From: Burkholderiaceae bacterium
Lineage (GTDB): Bacteria > Pseudomonadota > Gammaproteobacteria > Burkholderiales > Burkholderiaceae_E
Assembly: GCA_023954135.1 (NCBI GenBank)
Contig: JAMLIN010000002.1
Coordinates: forward strand, 186,001-250,000
Direction of reading: 5' to 3'
Length of the DNA stretch: 64,000 nt
A program made the translations under genes and the position numbers. Shown piece by piece: positions 54,047-63,427 of the stretch; the stretch's first letter is position 1; each line of letters begins with the position of its first letter. Below the pieces are notes generated by a model, which was given only the letters and a program-made list of their open reading frames with translations, was not told where the DNA came from and did no database searches.

Positions 54047-55939
54047 CTAGGCGGACAGCCGGCTGGTCGTGCCGGGATGCAGCGTGATGACCTTGGCGGC
54101 CGGGTCCTGGTAGGGCTGGTATTCGGGCACGAAGCGAGCGAGTCCGGCGCGGACATCGGCGTCCAGCAGGTTGCTGGATTCCGTCAGCCAGGCCATGACC
54201 TGCTTTTCCCAGACGGTGCCGGGCGCTTCGAAGGGGCGGGCCACGCGCAGCTTGCGGTGCCGGGTCGGCAGCGTCGCCTCGTCGCTGGCGAGCAGCTCTT
54301 CGAAGAGCTTCTCGCCCGGGCGCAGGCCGGTGTACTCGATGGCGATCTCGTCCTCGGTGAGGCCGGAGAGACGGATCATGTCGCGGGCGAGATCGGCGAT
54401 CAGGATCGGCTCGCCCATGTCGAGAACGAAGATCTCGCCGCCGTTGCCCATGCGCGCTGCCTGCAGGACGAGCTGGGCGGCTTCGGAAACCGACATGAAG
54501 TAGCGCCGCATCGCCGGGTCGGTGATGGTGATCGGGCCGCCCCGGGCGATCTGGTCCTTGAACTTCGGCACCACGCTGCCGGTCGAGCCGAGCACGTTGC
54601 CGAAGCGGACCGTGACGGTGCTCGTCTGCGGATTGCGCACCGCCCATTCCTGCAGGAGCATCTCGGACAGGCGCTTGGTCGCGCCCATCACGCTGGTCGG
54701 ATTGACCGCCTTGTCGGTGGAGATGAACACCAGCCGTTCGACCGGAAAACGCGAGACCACCTCCATCAGGCGGACTGTCCCGAAGGTGTTGTTCTGCACC
54801 GCCTGCCAGCTGTTGCCGGTCTCCATCAGCGGCACATGCTTGTAGGCGGCGGCGTGGAACACGATCTCGGGCGAGTGGCGCGCGAACACGTCGAACAGGC
54901 GGCGCTGGTCCTTGATGTCGGCGATCACGGGGATCACCTTCAGTTCCGGATGGTCGCGCCGCAGCTCTTCGTGGATCTGGTAGAGCGGGTATTCGCCGAT
55001 CTCGACCAGGACCAGCAGCTTCGGGCGGAACCGCGCGATCTGCCGGCAGAGCTCCGAGCCGATCGAGCCGCCGGCGCCGGTGACGAGCACCGTGCGCAGG
55101 GTCAGCAGCTGGCGCAGGCCGCCGACGTCGAGCTTGACCGGATCACGCCGCAACAGGTCGTCCACCTCGATGTTGCGGATGTTCGAGAGGTGGATACCCT
55201 CGGTCATGAGGGCATCGATGTCGGGGACGATCTGCAGCCGCACGCCGGCTTTCTCGCACAGATCGAAGGCGCGCCGGCGTACCACGTGGTCGGCTTCCCC
55301 GACCGCGAGCAACGCATGGCGCGCCCCCGTGGCGAGGCTCGCGCGGGCGATGTCGTCCCAAGTGCCGAGGACCGGGTAGCCGGAGATCTGCCGGCCGACC
55401 TTGTTGCGGTTGTCGTCGAGCAGGGCGACGATCTCCCAGGCCGGGGAGCGCTGCAGCTGCAGGACGAGCTTGAAGGCCGATTCCCCGGCGCCGAGGATGA
55501 GCACCGGCCGGCCCTTGGCCGTCTCGGTGCTGTTCGGCCATTGCTCCTTCCACCAGCGGTAGGTCATGCGCCCGCCGCACATCAGCAGGATCAGCAGCAG
55601 GGGGTCGAGGACGAGCGCCGAGCGCGGCACGAGGAAGCCGCGGCTCCAGATGAAGAGCACCGCCGTCTGGATCAGGGCCGCCGTGCCGATCGCCTTGGCG
55701 ATCTGCTTGAAGTCGTGCAGGCTCGCGAAGCGCCACATGCCCCGGTAGAGCCGGAAGAAGGCGAAGCAGCCGACCTGGATGAGCGCCACCGCCGGGAAGG
55801 TGCGCAGCATCTCGGCCCGCGCCTCCACCGGCAGGGTCATGCCGAAGGCGACGAAATAGCTCACCCACCATGCCAGCGCCACCACCGCGAAATCGTAGGC
55901 GAGCGCGATGAGACGCCGATGGTTGAGGGAGGCGGGCAT
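54047..55939 (-). CDS. Membrane-bound nucleotide-sugar 4,6-dehydratase (WbpM/CapD-like)
   Basis: A 630-residue protein: four N-terminal membrane helices (to ~residue 120), a first nucleotide-binding fold (LILGAGESAFKL, ~146) and a second, catalytic SDR domain (VLVTGAGGSIGSELCRQI, ~285). The active-site region STDKAVNPTSVMGATKR has Met in place of the usual SDR tyrosine, as in WbpM. WbpM converts UDP-GlcNAc to the 4-keto-6-deoxy sugar. It is the last gene of the locus, next to a WbpL-like transferase, as in P. aeruginosa O-antigen clusters. Confidence 0.9.
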   Translation of the reverse strand: MPASLNHRRLIALAYDFAVVALAWWVSYFVAFGMTLPVEARAEMLRTFPAVALIQVGCFAFFRLYRGMWRFASLHDFKQIAKAIGTAALIQTAVLFIWSRGFLVPRSALVLDPLLLILLMCGGRMTYRWWKEQWPNSTETAKGRPVLILGAGESAFKLVLQLQRSPAWEIVALLDDNRNKVGRQISGYPVLGTWDDIARASLATGARHALLAVGEADHVVRRRAFDLCEKAGVRLQIVPDIDALMTEGIHLSNIRNIEVDDLLRRDPVKLDVGGLRQLLTLRTVLVTGAGGSIGSELCRQIARFRPKLLVLVEIGEYPLYQIHEELRRDHPELKVIPVIADIKDQRRLFDVFARHSPEIVFHAAAYKHVPLMETGNSWQAVQNNTFGTVRLMEVVSRFPVERLVFISTDKAVNPTSVMGATKRLSEMLLQEWAVRNPQTSTVTVRFGNVLGSTGSVVPKFKDQIARGGPITITDPAMRRYFMSVSEAAQLVLQAARMGNGGEIFVLDMGEPILIADLARDMIRLSGLTEDEIAIEYTGLRPGEKLFEELLASDEATLPTRHRKLRVARPFEAPGTVWEKQVMAWLTESSNLLDADVRAGLARFVPEYQPYQDPAAKVITLHPGTTSRLSA

Positions 55940-55942
55940 GGC

Positions 55943-56959
55943 TCAGTCGGCGCGAGGAGTGGGGAATGCCTGGATCACGACGTAGGCAAGCAGGTGGACC
56001 ATGATTATCCCAGCAATTTCATATATCGGGAAAGCCGCCGCATGTCGCAGGAGCGAGAGCGCCGCCGCGGCATCGGCCAGCATCAATAGCCCATAGGCAA
56101 TCGCCGTGCCCGCATGGCCTGCCCCGGCCAGGGCGAGTCGCTGGTAGGCGTGGTCGCGGTGGGCCTCGGACAAGCGCTTGCCGGCCAGCGCCCGGCGCAG
56201 CAGGGTGAGCGTCGCATCGAGCCAGAAGGGCATGAAGACGATGCCGGGAAACCAGAAGGGCCAGTGCCCGGCGACCATGCCTTCGAAGGCGAGCGCCGCG
56301 GCAAGAAAGCCGAGGGCCGTCGAGCCGAGGTCGCCGAGGAACACCCTGGCCGGCGGCCGGTTGTGGACGAGAAAGCCCGCCGCGGCGCCAGCGATGCAGG
56401 CCGCGGTGAGGCCGATCGCCTCACTCGGCACGGCGAGCGCCATGGCGCCGAAGCCGATGACGGTCATCAGGCCGGCCAGCGCATCGGAGCCGTCCATGAA
56501 GTTGTAGAGATTGATCGCCCAGGCCACCGCCAGGATCGCCAGCACCGAGAGCAGGCCCGCCAGCGCGAAGGCCGGCGCGGGCGAGGCGTGCTCCACGAGC
56601 CGCATCGACCAGGAGGCAGCGAGCGGGGCGGCGCAGGCGAACTGGGCCAGCATCCGGGGCAGGGCCGCCAGGCCGATCCGGTCGTCGAGCCCGCCGATCA
56701 GCATGAGGCAGGCGAGCGGCAGGCTGAAGGCCAGAGCCAGGGCCGGGCCGTCGGGTGCCGCCAGGGTCGCCAGCCCCCAGCCGGCGAAGAGGAGCGGCAG
56801 GCCGCCGACGCGCGGGATCGGCCGGGAGTGCATCGACCGGGCGTTGGGCCGGTCGAGCACGTGCATCATGAAGCCGGTGGCGCGCATCAGCCACAGCAGG
56901 GCCGCGCACAGGATGGCGGCGGCCGCGCTCCAGACGGCGAGCCGGGTCAGCGGATCCAT
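55943..56959 (-). CDS. Undecaprenyl-phosphate sugar-phosphate transferase (WecA/WbpL-like)
   Basis: A 338-residue multi-spanning protein of the MraY/WecA superfamily. Motifs are RSMHSRPIPRVGGL, GGLDDR (metal/substrate aspartates), NLYNFMDGSDALAG, VFLGDLGST and HRDHAYQRL. It moves an N-acetylhexosamine-type phosphate onto undecaprenyl phosphate to start a glycan. It starts 49 bases after the epimerase/reductase gene and 3 bases before the WbpM-like gene. The pairing with that gene suggests the primer is a 6-deoxy-HexNAc. Confidence 0.9.
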   Translation of the reverse strand: MDPLTRLAVWSAAAAILCAALLWLMRATGFMMHVLDRPNARSMHSRPIPRVGGLPLLFAGWGLATLAAPDGPALALAFSLPLACLMLIGGLDDRIGLAALPRMLAQFACAAPLAASWSMRLVEHASPAPAFALAGLLSVLAILAVAWAINLYNFMDGSDALAGLMTVIGFGAMALAVPSEAIGLTAACIAGAAAGFLVHNRPPARVFLGDLGSTALGFLAAALAFEGMVAGHWPFWFPGIVFMPFWLDATLTLLRRALAGKRLSEAHRDHAYQRLALAGAGHAGTAIAYGLLMLADAAAALSLLRHAAAFPIYEIAGIIMVHLLAYVVIQAFPTPRAD

Positions 56960-57008
56960 GGCGGTGTCATCGGTGGGCCTCGTTCCGGGTCATGCCGATT
57001 GTGGCGGA

Positions 57009-57905
57009 TCAGCGGGGTTGCTGTCGTGTCTGCCATGCCCGGACAGTGCGCTCGATCGCGGTGTCGAAGTCCACCGGTGGGCGCCAGCCGGCGGCGAGGA
57101 TACGGCCGATGTCGAGCTCGAGGCTGTCGAAGAGACGTCGGGCCCTGGCGCCGATGGCGGGCGTCGCGAGCATGGCCGCGATCAGCGCGGCCGGCACGGG
57201 CAGGTGTCGGCGGGGCCGGCCGAGGGCCTCGCGCAGGCGGTCGACCAGCTCGTCGACGGCCGGAGCGGGTCCGTCGGCGACATGGTGGATCGAGACGGTG
57301 CCGGCGCCTTGCGCGGGCCGCGCGGCGAGAAAGAGCAGCGCGTCGACGAAATTGTCGAGGTAGACGAGTGAGCGCCTCGCCCTGCGCGATGAAACCGGCC
57401 AGGGCAGCGGCCCGTCGGCGAGCCCGATCAAGCGGGCGAAATTGGCGCCGACGCCGGGGCCGTAGACGAGCGGCGGCCGGACGACGAGGATTTCCAGGCC
57501 GAGTTCCGGCGCGAGGCGGGCGAGCGATCCTTCAGCGTCGAGCTTGGCGCGGGCGTAGTGCCCCCGCGGGCGGCAGGGCGTGTCCTCGGTCGCCGGCCGG
57601 GTGGTGGCATCGCCGATCACCTTGGCGCTGCTCACGAACACGAAGCGCCGGTAGCCCGCTTCGGCGCAGCGGCGGGCGAGCGCGACCGGCAGCTCGGCAT
57701 TGGCGGCGCGGTAGGCGGCCTGGTCCATCTGCCCGTAGAGGTCGTGCGCGATGCCGCCGACATGGATCATGACATCGGCCGGCGGCGGCGCGATCGGCTC
57801 GCCCGCGCGTGCCCGCAGGGCGCTGGTGTCGATCCCGCGTTCGATCGCCGATTCGCGCAGCCGGCCCCCGATCCATCCGCCGGCGCCGGTCAGCGCGAGC
57901 TTCAT
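57009..57905 (-). CDS. NAD-dependent sugar epimerase/reductase (WbpV/WbpK-like)
   Basis: A 298-residue extended SDR with GAGGWIGG (7-14), Ser92-93 (FVSSAKVIGD) and the Tyr117-x3-Lys121 catalytic pair (HYARAKLD). Position before WbpL- and WbpM-like genes matches WbpV/WbpK, which reduce the 4-keto-6-deoxy sugar to UDP-FucNAc or UDP-QuiNAc. Stereochemistry is not decidable. The start overlaps the upstream glycosyltransferase by 4 bases. Confidence 0.85.
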   Translation of the reverse strand: MKLALTGAGGWIGGRLRESAIERGIDTSALRARAGEPIAPPPADVMIHVGGIAHDLYGQMDQAAYRAANAELPVALARRCAEAGYRRFVFVSSAKVIGDATTRPATEDTPCRPRGHYARAKLDAEGSLARLAPELGLEILVVRPPLVYGPGVGANFARLIGLADGPLPWPVSSRRARRSLVYLDNFVDALLFLAARPAQGAGTVSIHHVADGPAPAVDELVDRLREALGRPRRHLPVPAALIAAMLATPAIGARARRLFDSLELDIGRILAAGWRPPVDFDTAIERTVRAWQTRQQPR

Positions 57906-59032
57906 GCCGGCGTGGCGTCGGCGCGCTCGATGACGCGCCGGTAGAGTGCGCTGTAGGAAGCCGCCATCCGCTCGGCGGTGAAATGCGCCCCGAAGCGCGC
58001 CGCCGCGCGGGCGCCGCAGCGCTCGACGAGGTCGTCGTCCTCGAGCATGCGCCGCATCGCCTCGCGCAGCGACAGCGGATCGGCCGGCTCCACCACGCAG
58101 CCGGTCTCGCCGCCGATGTTGATGAAGGTGGTGCCGGTGCCGATCTCGCAGCAGATCATGGGCTTGCCGAACATCGCGCCCTCGAGCAGCGAGATGCCGA
58201 AGGCCTCCGAGCGCAGGTGCGAGGGCTGGACCACCGCGCGGCACAGCGTCAGCAGCGCGCACTTGTCCTCCTCGGTCACTTCGCCGAGGAAGCGGACATT
58301 GGACAGGCCCGGCGTCTGCGCCTGGGCGCGCAACGATTCCTCGAGCGGGCCGGCGCCGGCGATGACCACGGGGATATCGGTGTGCCGGACCGCATCGAGG
58401 AGGACATGGATGCCCTTGTAGTAGCGCAGCATGCCGACGAAGAGGAAGAAGCGGCGGCCGTGCTCGCGCTCGAGCTCGGCAAGCCGCGCCGGCTCCGGTG
58501 CCGGATAGCTCGCCGGGTCGAGTCCGATCGGGATCACCTCGACCCGTTCGCGATGGCGCTGCAGCACGGGGCTGGTCCGGGCATAGTTGGGCGAGGTCGC
58601 CACGATGCGATCGACCCGGCCGAGGAACAGGTGCATCAGCGGGCTGTAGAACTTCAGCATCGTCGGCTGGCGCACGATGTCCGAGTGATAGGTGACGATC
58701 GACGGCAGCTTGCGCCCGAATGCGAGATGGGTAAGGTCCGCGAAGGGCCAGGGGAAATGGTAGTGGACCAGGTCCACCTTCGCCGCGAGCTCCCGGAAAC
58801 GCATCGCCGCGGTTGCGGAGAACTCCACCCCGGCGATCCGGAAGCCCACCGGCGCCTGGTGCACCACATGCCCGTCGAGCCGCTGGGTCGGCGCCTGCGG
58901 TACGTCGGCCGTCGCGAGCACATGGCTGCTCACCCCGAACTCGCGGGTGGCGACGCTCAGCTGATGGATGAACTGCTCGACGCCCCCGAAGGAATCCGGG
59001 CGGGAGAGGCGGAAGTAGTGGAGGACGCGCAT
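57902..59032 (-). CDS. Glycosyltransferase family 4
   Basis: A 376-residue GT-B enzyme. The N-domain has FGGVEQFIHQLS and VDLVHYHFPWP; the C-domain has FFLFVGMLRYYKGIHVLLDAV and the nucleotide-sugar site SEAFGISLLEGAMFGKPMI (E-x7-E). It is likely retaining and cytoplasmic, extending the lipid-linked oligosaccharide. It begins 1 base after the upstream glycosyltransferase stop and overlaps the next gene. Donor and linkage unknown. Confidence 0.88.
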   Translation of the reverse strand: MRVLHYFRLSRPDSFGGVEQFIHQLSVATREFGVSSHVLATADVPQAPTQRLDGHVVHQAPVGFRIAGVEFSATAAMRFRELAAKVDLVHYHFPWPFADLTHLAFGRKLPSIVTYHSDIVRQPTMLKFYSPLMHLFLGRVDRIVATSPNYARTSPVLQRHRERVEVIPIGLDPASYPAPEPARLAELEREHGRRFFLFVGMLRYYKGIHVLLDAVRHTDIPVVIAGAGPLEESLRAQAQTPGLSNVRFLGEVTEEDKCALLTLCRAVVQPSHLRSEAFGISLLEGAMFGKPMICCEIGTGTTFINIGGETGCVVEPADPLSLREAMRRMLEDDDLVERCGARAAARFGAHFTAERMAASYSALYRRVIERADATPA

Positions 59033-59033
59033 G

Positions 59034-59789
59034 TCAGCCCACTATGGACTTGTACCAGACGGCGTAGGGCTGGGCGAGCCACCACTTGAGCGGCACCCGG
59101 CCATGGTGGCGGCGAACCACCGAGATCGCCTCCGCATAGTGGCGACGCCGGAAGCGACGGGTCTTGGTGTCGCCGTGCACCCGATTGATCGCGACCTCCT
59201 CGTCGACCATTCCGGGAGGGCCGAAGCGCTTCGCCAGTCGCCACCAGAGATCGTAGTCCATCGTCATGTGCAGCGACTCGTCGACGCCGCCGACTGTCTC
59301 CCAGGCGCTGCGCCGGATCAGCGAACCCGGCTGCGAGATCACGCAGCGCAATGCCATGCGCCTCTCGGAGAAGGGTTCGACCCATACCGGCCAGCGGCGG
59401 CCGCTGTCCTCGTCGACATTGCCGACCCGGCCGTAGGCGGCGGGCCATTGCGGGTTCGCCTCCAGGGCGTCGACGAGGCGTCGCAGCATGCCCGGCAACA
59501 TCAGGTCGTCGCTGTTGAGCCAGCCCACATAGGGGGCCGAGCCTTTCGCGATGGATTCGTTGATCGCACTGGCCTGCCCGGCGTCCGGATGGCTGCGCCA
59601 GCCCGCGAGCCGGTCGGACCAGCGCTCGAGAATGTCCACCGAGCCGTCGGTCGAGCCGGCGTCGGCCACGAAGATCTCGACCGGGACATCCTGCCGCGCG
59701 ATCGATTCGATGGCCTGTTCGAGGAACCGTCCCTGGTTCAGGGACGGGACGGCGATCGTGACGAGCGGACCGCCGACGCCACGGCTCAT
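59034..59789 (-). CDS. Glycosyltransferase family 2
   Basis: A 251-residue GT-A enzyme with VTIAVPSLNQGRFLEQAIESI, FVADAGSTDGS and the metal-binding region LNSDDLMLPG (DxD-like SDD), followed by DYDLWWRLAKRFG. It overlaps the fcl stop by 4 bases. It is related in design to the family 2 enzymes at 62023-62946 and 63428-64000, which share the DYDLW or DWDFL segment. Confidence 0.88.
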   Translation of the reverse strand: MSRGVGGPLVTIAVPSLNQGRFLEQAIESIARQDVPVEIFVADAGSTDGSVDILERWSDRLAGWRSHPDAGQASAINESIAKGSAPYVGWLNSDDLMLPGMLRRLVDALEANPQWPAAYGRVGNVDEDSGRRWPVWVEPFSERRMALRCVISQPGSLIRRSAWETVGGVDESLHMTMDYDLWWRLAKRFGPPGMVDEEVAINRVHGDTKTRRFRRRHYAEAISVVRRHHGRVPLKWWLAQPYAVWYKSIVG

Positions 59790-60745
59790 AGGCCTCGAGC
59801 CTCGCCAGCCAGGAAGCTGCGATAGGTCTGCGCGATGCCGTCGGCGAGCCCGATGCGCGCCTTCCAGCCGAGCTGGTTGACGCGCTCGACCGAGAGCAGC
59901 TTGCGCGGCGTGCCGTCGGGCTTGCTGGTGTCGAAGCGGATCTCGCCCTCGAAGCCGACGATCCTCATGACCAGCTCGGCGAGCTCGCGGATCGAGAGAT
60001 CCTCGCCGACGCCGATGTTGAAGAGCCCCGATTCGACGCCCGACTCCATCAGGAAGACGCAGGCGTCTGCCATGTCGTCGACGTGCAGGAACTCGCGCAG
60101 GGGCGAGCCCGTACCCCAGACGGTGAGCGTCGGTTCACCCGCCAGTTTCGCCTCGTGGACCTTGCGGATCAGCGCCGGCAGCACATGGCTGTTCTGCAGG
60201 TCGTAGTTGTCGAAGGGCCCGTAGAGATTGGTCGGCATCGCCGAGACGTATCGCGTGCCGTACTGGCTGTTGTAGGCATCGCAGAGCTTGATCCCGGCGA
60301 TCTTCGCGATCGCGTAGGGCTCGTTGGTCTGCTCGAGCGGGCCCGTCAGCAGGTAATCCTCCCGGATGGGCTGCGGGCAGTCGCGCGGATAGATGCACGA
60401 CGACCCCAGGAACAGCATGCGCTGCACGCCCGCCAGCATCGCCCCGTGGATCAGGTTGGTCTGGATCGCGAGGTTCTGGTAGAGGAACTCGCCCCGATAG
60501 GCGTTGTTCGCATGGATGCCGCCGACCTTGGCCGCCGCATCGAAGATGTAGGCGGGTCGCTGGGCGGCAAGGAAGGCGGCGACTGCGCCCGCATCGAGCA
60601 GGTCGAGCTCCTGGCGGCTGCGGGCGAGGATGTTGGTGTAGCCGCCCGCCGCCAGGCGACGCACGATCGCCGACCCTACCATGCCGCGGTGACCAGCGAC
60701 GTAGATCGGGGCGTCCTTGGGAATCGGCGCACTGGTACCGGTCAC
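59786..60745 (-). CDS. fcl: GDP-L-fucose synthase
   Basis: A 319-residue epimerase-reductase with GHRGMVGSAIVRRL (19-32), Ser115/116 (GSSCIYP), Tyr144 and Lys148 (YAIAKIAG), and PTNLYGPFDNYD. It converts GDP-4-keto-6-deoxymannose to GDP-L-fucose. No ATG lies near the domain start; GTG at 60745, ten bases after the gmd stop, gives the expected length. Directly follows gmd. Confidence 0.93.
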   Translation of the reverse strand: MTGTSAPIPKDAPIYVAGHRGMVGSAIVRRLAAGGYTNILARSRQELDLLDAGAVAAFLAAQRPAYIFDAAAKVGGIHANNAYRGEFLYQNLAIQTNLIHGAMLAGVQRMLFLGSSCIYPRDCPQPIREDYLLTGPLEQTNEPYAIAKIAGIKLCDAYNSQYGTRYVSAMPTNLYGPFDNYDLQNSHVLPALIRKVHEAKLAGEPTLTVWGTGSPLREFLHVDDMADACVFLMESGVESGLFNIGVGEDLSIRELAELVMRIVGFEGEIRFDTSKPDGTPRKLLSVERVNQLGWKARIGLADGIAQTYRSFLAGEARGL

Positions 60746-60755
60746 GATCCGGGGC

Positions 60756-61838
60756 TCACTCGTTGTAGTCGTAGGTGGTGAAGCCGTGGCGCTTGACGAG
60801 CTCGTCGCGCTCGGCGGACTTGAGATCCTCGCGGACCATCTCGGCCACCAGTTCCTCGAAGGAGACGCGCGGCGTCCAGCCGAGCTTCTCGCGGGCCTTG
60901 GTGGGGTCGCCCAGCAGGGTCTCGACCTCGGTCGGCCGGAAGTACCGGGGATCGACCGCCACGATGCAGTTGCCGTGGGCATCGTAGCCCTTCTCGTCGA
61001 CCCCGCTGCCACGCCATTCGATCGCGATGCCAAGCTCCTTGCCGGCGAGCTCTACGAACTGGCGCACCGAGAACTGCTGGCCGGTGGCGATGACGAAGTC
61101 GTCGGCGACATCCTGCTGGAGCATCAGCCACTGCATCTCGACATAGTCGCGGGCATGACCCCAGTCGCGCTTCGCATCGAGGTTGCCGAGAAAGAGATTC
61201 TTCTGCAGGCCGAGCTTGATGCGCGCCATGGCCCGCGTGATCTTGCGGGTGACGAAGGTCTCGCCGCGCAGCGGGCTTTCGTGGTTGAACAGGATGCCGT
61301 TGCAGGCATACATGCCGTAGGCTTCGCGGTAGTTCACCGTGATCCAGTAGGCGTAGATCTTGGCGACCGCATACGGGCTGCGCGGATAGAAGGGCGTCTT
61401 CTCGGTCTGGGGGATCTCCTGGACCTTGCCGTAGAGCTCGCTGGTGCTGGCCTGGTAGAAGCGGGTCTTCTTCTCCAGGCCGAGGATCCGGATGGCCTCG
61501 AGCAGACGCAGCGTACCGAGCGCATCGGCGTTGGCGGTGTACTCGGGCGTCTCGAAGCTCACCTGCACATGGCTTTGCGCCGCGAGGTTGTAGATCTCGT
61601 CGGGCTGGACTTCCTGGACCACCCGGATCAGGTTGGTGGAGTCGGTCAGGTCGCCGTAGTGCAGGATGAAGCGCTGGTCCTCATCGTGCGGATCCTGGTA
61701 GAGATGGTCGATCCGGTCGGTGTTGAAGAGCGAGGCGCGGCGCTTCAGGCCGTGGACCTCGTAGCCTTTCCCCAGCAGGAATTCGGCGAGATAAGCGCCG
61801 TCCTGGCCGGTCACACCGGTGATCAGGGCTCGTTTCAT
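60756..61838 (-). CDS. gmd: GDP-mannose 4,6-dehydratase
   Basis: A 360-residue SDR enzyme: [19 protein letters not shown], then [16 protein letters not shown] (catalytic Thr/Ser and Glu), [12 protein letters not shown] (Tyr-x3-Lys), and the NADP-binding segment [17 protein letters not shown]. First step of GDP-L-fucose formation. A Shine-Dalgarno AAGGA precedes ATG 61838. The 184 bases upstream hold a large palindrome with a -10-like centre and, in the probable leader, a hairpin (GGGCGC 61859-61864 with GCGCCC 61869-61874). Confidence 0.94.
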   Translation of the reverse strand: MKRALITGVTGQDGAYLAEFLLGKGYEVHGLKRRASLFNTDRIDHLYQDPHDEDQRFILHYGDLTDSTNLIRVVQEVQPDEIYNLAAQSHVQVSFETPEYTANADALGTLRLLEAIRILGLEKKTRFYQASTSELYGKVQEIPQTEKTPFYPRSPYAVAKIYAYWITVNYREAYGMYACNGILFNHESPLRGETFVTRKITRAMARIKLGLQKNLFLGNLDAKRDWGHARDYVEMQWLMLQQDVADDFVIATGQQFSVRQFVELAGKELGIAIEWRGSGVDEKGYDAHGNCIVAVDPRYFRPTEVETLLGDPTKAREKLGWTPRVSFEELVAEMVREDLKSAERDELVKRHGFTTYDYNE

Positions 61839-61935
61839 GGAGTTCCTTGAAGCGGGTGGGGCGCATGGGCGCCCTCATTTGAGGAGTCGAGAAACTGCAG
61901 CATGCGCGGCGCCAGCAGTTGATTTCGGGTACCCG

Positions 61936-61963
61936 TGCGGACACGGATTATACCGTGTCCGCA
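61936..61963 (-). promoter_or_regulatory. Palindrome with a TATAAT at its centre, upstream of gmd
   Basis: Perfect 11-bp arms TGCGGACACGG (61936-61946) and CCGTGTCCGCA (61953-61963) flank ATTATA, which is TATAAT on the gmd strand. A -10 box placed exactly inside an inverted repeat suggests an operator overlapping the gmd promoter. No good -35 is seen 17 bases upstream, so activation may be needed. It lies 60 bases after the stop of the upstream glycosyltransferase, so it could also act as an mRNA hairpin. Confidence 0.5.
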
Positions 61964-62022
61964 GCGGAAAGAGACGGCGGCCGCACGCGTACGTGCCCGG
62001 CTTGAATCTTCAATACGGCCCT

Positions 62023-62946
62023 TCAATACAGCCCGAACAGGCGATCCGCCCGCTGCAGGACGGCATGCCTCGCAATATACGGAGCCAGACGCCAGGCTCG
62101 CTCCATACGACCGGGTATATGGCCGAGCGTCCGCTGGTGAATGCGGGCGATCTCCTGGAGACCCGTCGTCGGCATTTCCGCCAAGGTTTTCTGTCTGGAG
62201 TGGGATCGGAATCCGCCCAGGTAGCGGGGGACCCGGGCGAATCGCGCCCCGGCGTCTCGCAGTCTGAGAAGAAAATCCCAGTCCATGGCGAACTGGAAAG
62301 AATCGTCGAGATGCTCACCGATTTTCCGCCATATCGATCGGCGCCAGTAGAGTGTTTCCTGCGGAATGAAATCAGCCCAATCGAGTACGGAGTCGGAATG
62401 TGTCGGCAATACCCATCGACCAATATCCTGTCCATTTTCATCGATTATGATTCGGTGTCCATAGACGACGTCGACATCGGGGTGATTCTCGAAATAGGTG
62501 GAGACGTAGTCCAGCGTACCCGGAAGGACGATGTCGTCACCGTTGAGCCACGCCAGGATGTCGCCCGTGGCGTACCGCATCCCCGCGTTGATCGCCGCCG
62601 TCTGCCCGTCGTCGGGGCCGCTGTGCAGATGGCTCAGCCGATCACGGATGGCATACAGCTTTTCCGCGGTTCCATCAGTGGAACCGCCGTCCATCACGAT
62701 GTACTGCAGCGCCGGGTAGTTCTGTCCGAGAACGCTTGCCACCGTTTGCTCGATGTAAGAGGCCTGGTTGAAAACCGGGGTCACGATCGAGATGCTCGGG
62801 CACTTGTCACCACGCGGTTGTGCCTCATAGTGGGGCGGAAGCCTGAGAGGTCGCGGCGGGTACATCGAGAACTGGCCGAGGCGAAAGCCGGTGATCTTCC
62901 TGATCCATTCGCGGGCTCTGCCGGCTGTCACGGCGGTCCCGGTCAT
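62023..62946 (-). CDS. Glycosyltransferase family 2
   Basis: A 307-residue GT-A enzyme with SISIVTPVFNQASYIEQTVASV, YIVMDGGSTDGT, WLNGDDIVLPG and a later FQFAMDWDFLLRLRDAGARF. The ATG at 62946 overlaps the acetyltransferase stop as ATGA; a longer open frame to 63225 is only the shadow of that gene. The base composition is visibly less GC-rich than the core genes, as is common in polysaccharide loci. Acceptor and donor unknown. Confidence 0.87.
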   Translation of the reverse strand: MTGTAVTAGRAREWIRKITGFRLGQFSMYPPRPLRLPPHYEAQPRGDKCPSISIVTPVFNQASYIEQTVASVLGQNYPALQYIVMDGGSTDGTAEKLYAIRDRLSHLHSGPDDGQTAAINAGMRYATGDILAWLNGDDIVLPGTLDYVSTYFENHPDVDVVYGHRIIIDENGQDIGRWVLPTHSDSVLDWADFIPQETLYWRRSIWRKIGEHLDDSFQFAMDWDFLLRLRDAGARFARVPRYLGGFRSHSRQKTLAEMPTTGLQEIARIHQRTLGHIPGRMERAWRLAPYIARHAVLQRADRLFGLY

Positions 62947-63419
62947 TGCCCCGGCTGCAGATCGAGCATGCCTAGCATCTGCCCGTCGGATTCGAGCCGT
63001 TCCGAGAACCGATATCCGAACGACCGATACAAGGTGATCGCTCTCGGGTTGTCCGGATGCACCTTGAGTCGAATCCGCGTCGACCCGGACAGTCGTGCCG
63101 CCAGGTGCAGGAACGACATCAACGCTTTCGCCGCGCCGGTGCCTCGAAGCTCGGGGGAAACCCAGATACCCAGGCTCGGCACGTCGAAGCCTTCGTCCCA
63201 GCCACGGAGCATGCCGTAGCCACACGGTTTTCCGCGGACCCAGAGCCCGAAGTACAGGTCACTTCCGGCGCCTGAACATACCCGGATCGCATTGTCGCGA
63301 TCGAAAGCATGCGGATGGAAGCGACGGGCCGTACGGTCCGCCGCGATGTCCTCGAACATCGCCGATACGGCTTCCACGTGCTCCGGGCGCAGGCGCACGA
63401 GCTCTGTCGGCGTCGACAT
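62943..63419 (-). CDS. GNAT-family N-acetyltransferase
   Basis: A 158-residue GNAT protein: VRLRPEHVEAVSAMFEDI at the start, the acetyl-CoA site WVSPELRGTGAAKALMSFL (Q/RxxGxG/A type) and RLKVHPDNPRAITLYRSFGYRF at the end. ATG 63419 is chosen because AAGGTGATC lies just upstream and the next gene ends at 63428; an earlier ATG at 63482 would overlap it. In this locus it may acetylate an amino sugar or a nucleotide sugar. Confidence 0.85.
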   Translation of the reverse strand: MSTPTELVRLRPEHVEAVSAMFEDIAADRTARRFHPHAFDRDNAIRVCSGAGSDLYFGLWVRGKPCGYGMLRGWDEGFDVPSLGIWVSPELRGTGAAKALMSFLHLAARLSGSTRIRLKVHPDNPRAITLYRSFGYRFSERLESDGQMLGMLDLQPGQ

Positions 63420-63427
63420 GGGTCCGA

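Noticed and set aside
62947-63225. N-terminal extension of the glycosyltransferase at 62023-62946
   Set aside because: The extension is the other frame of the GNAT gene; an ATGA overlap at 62943-62946 supports the shorter protein.
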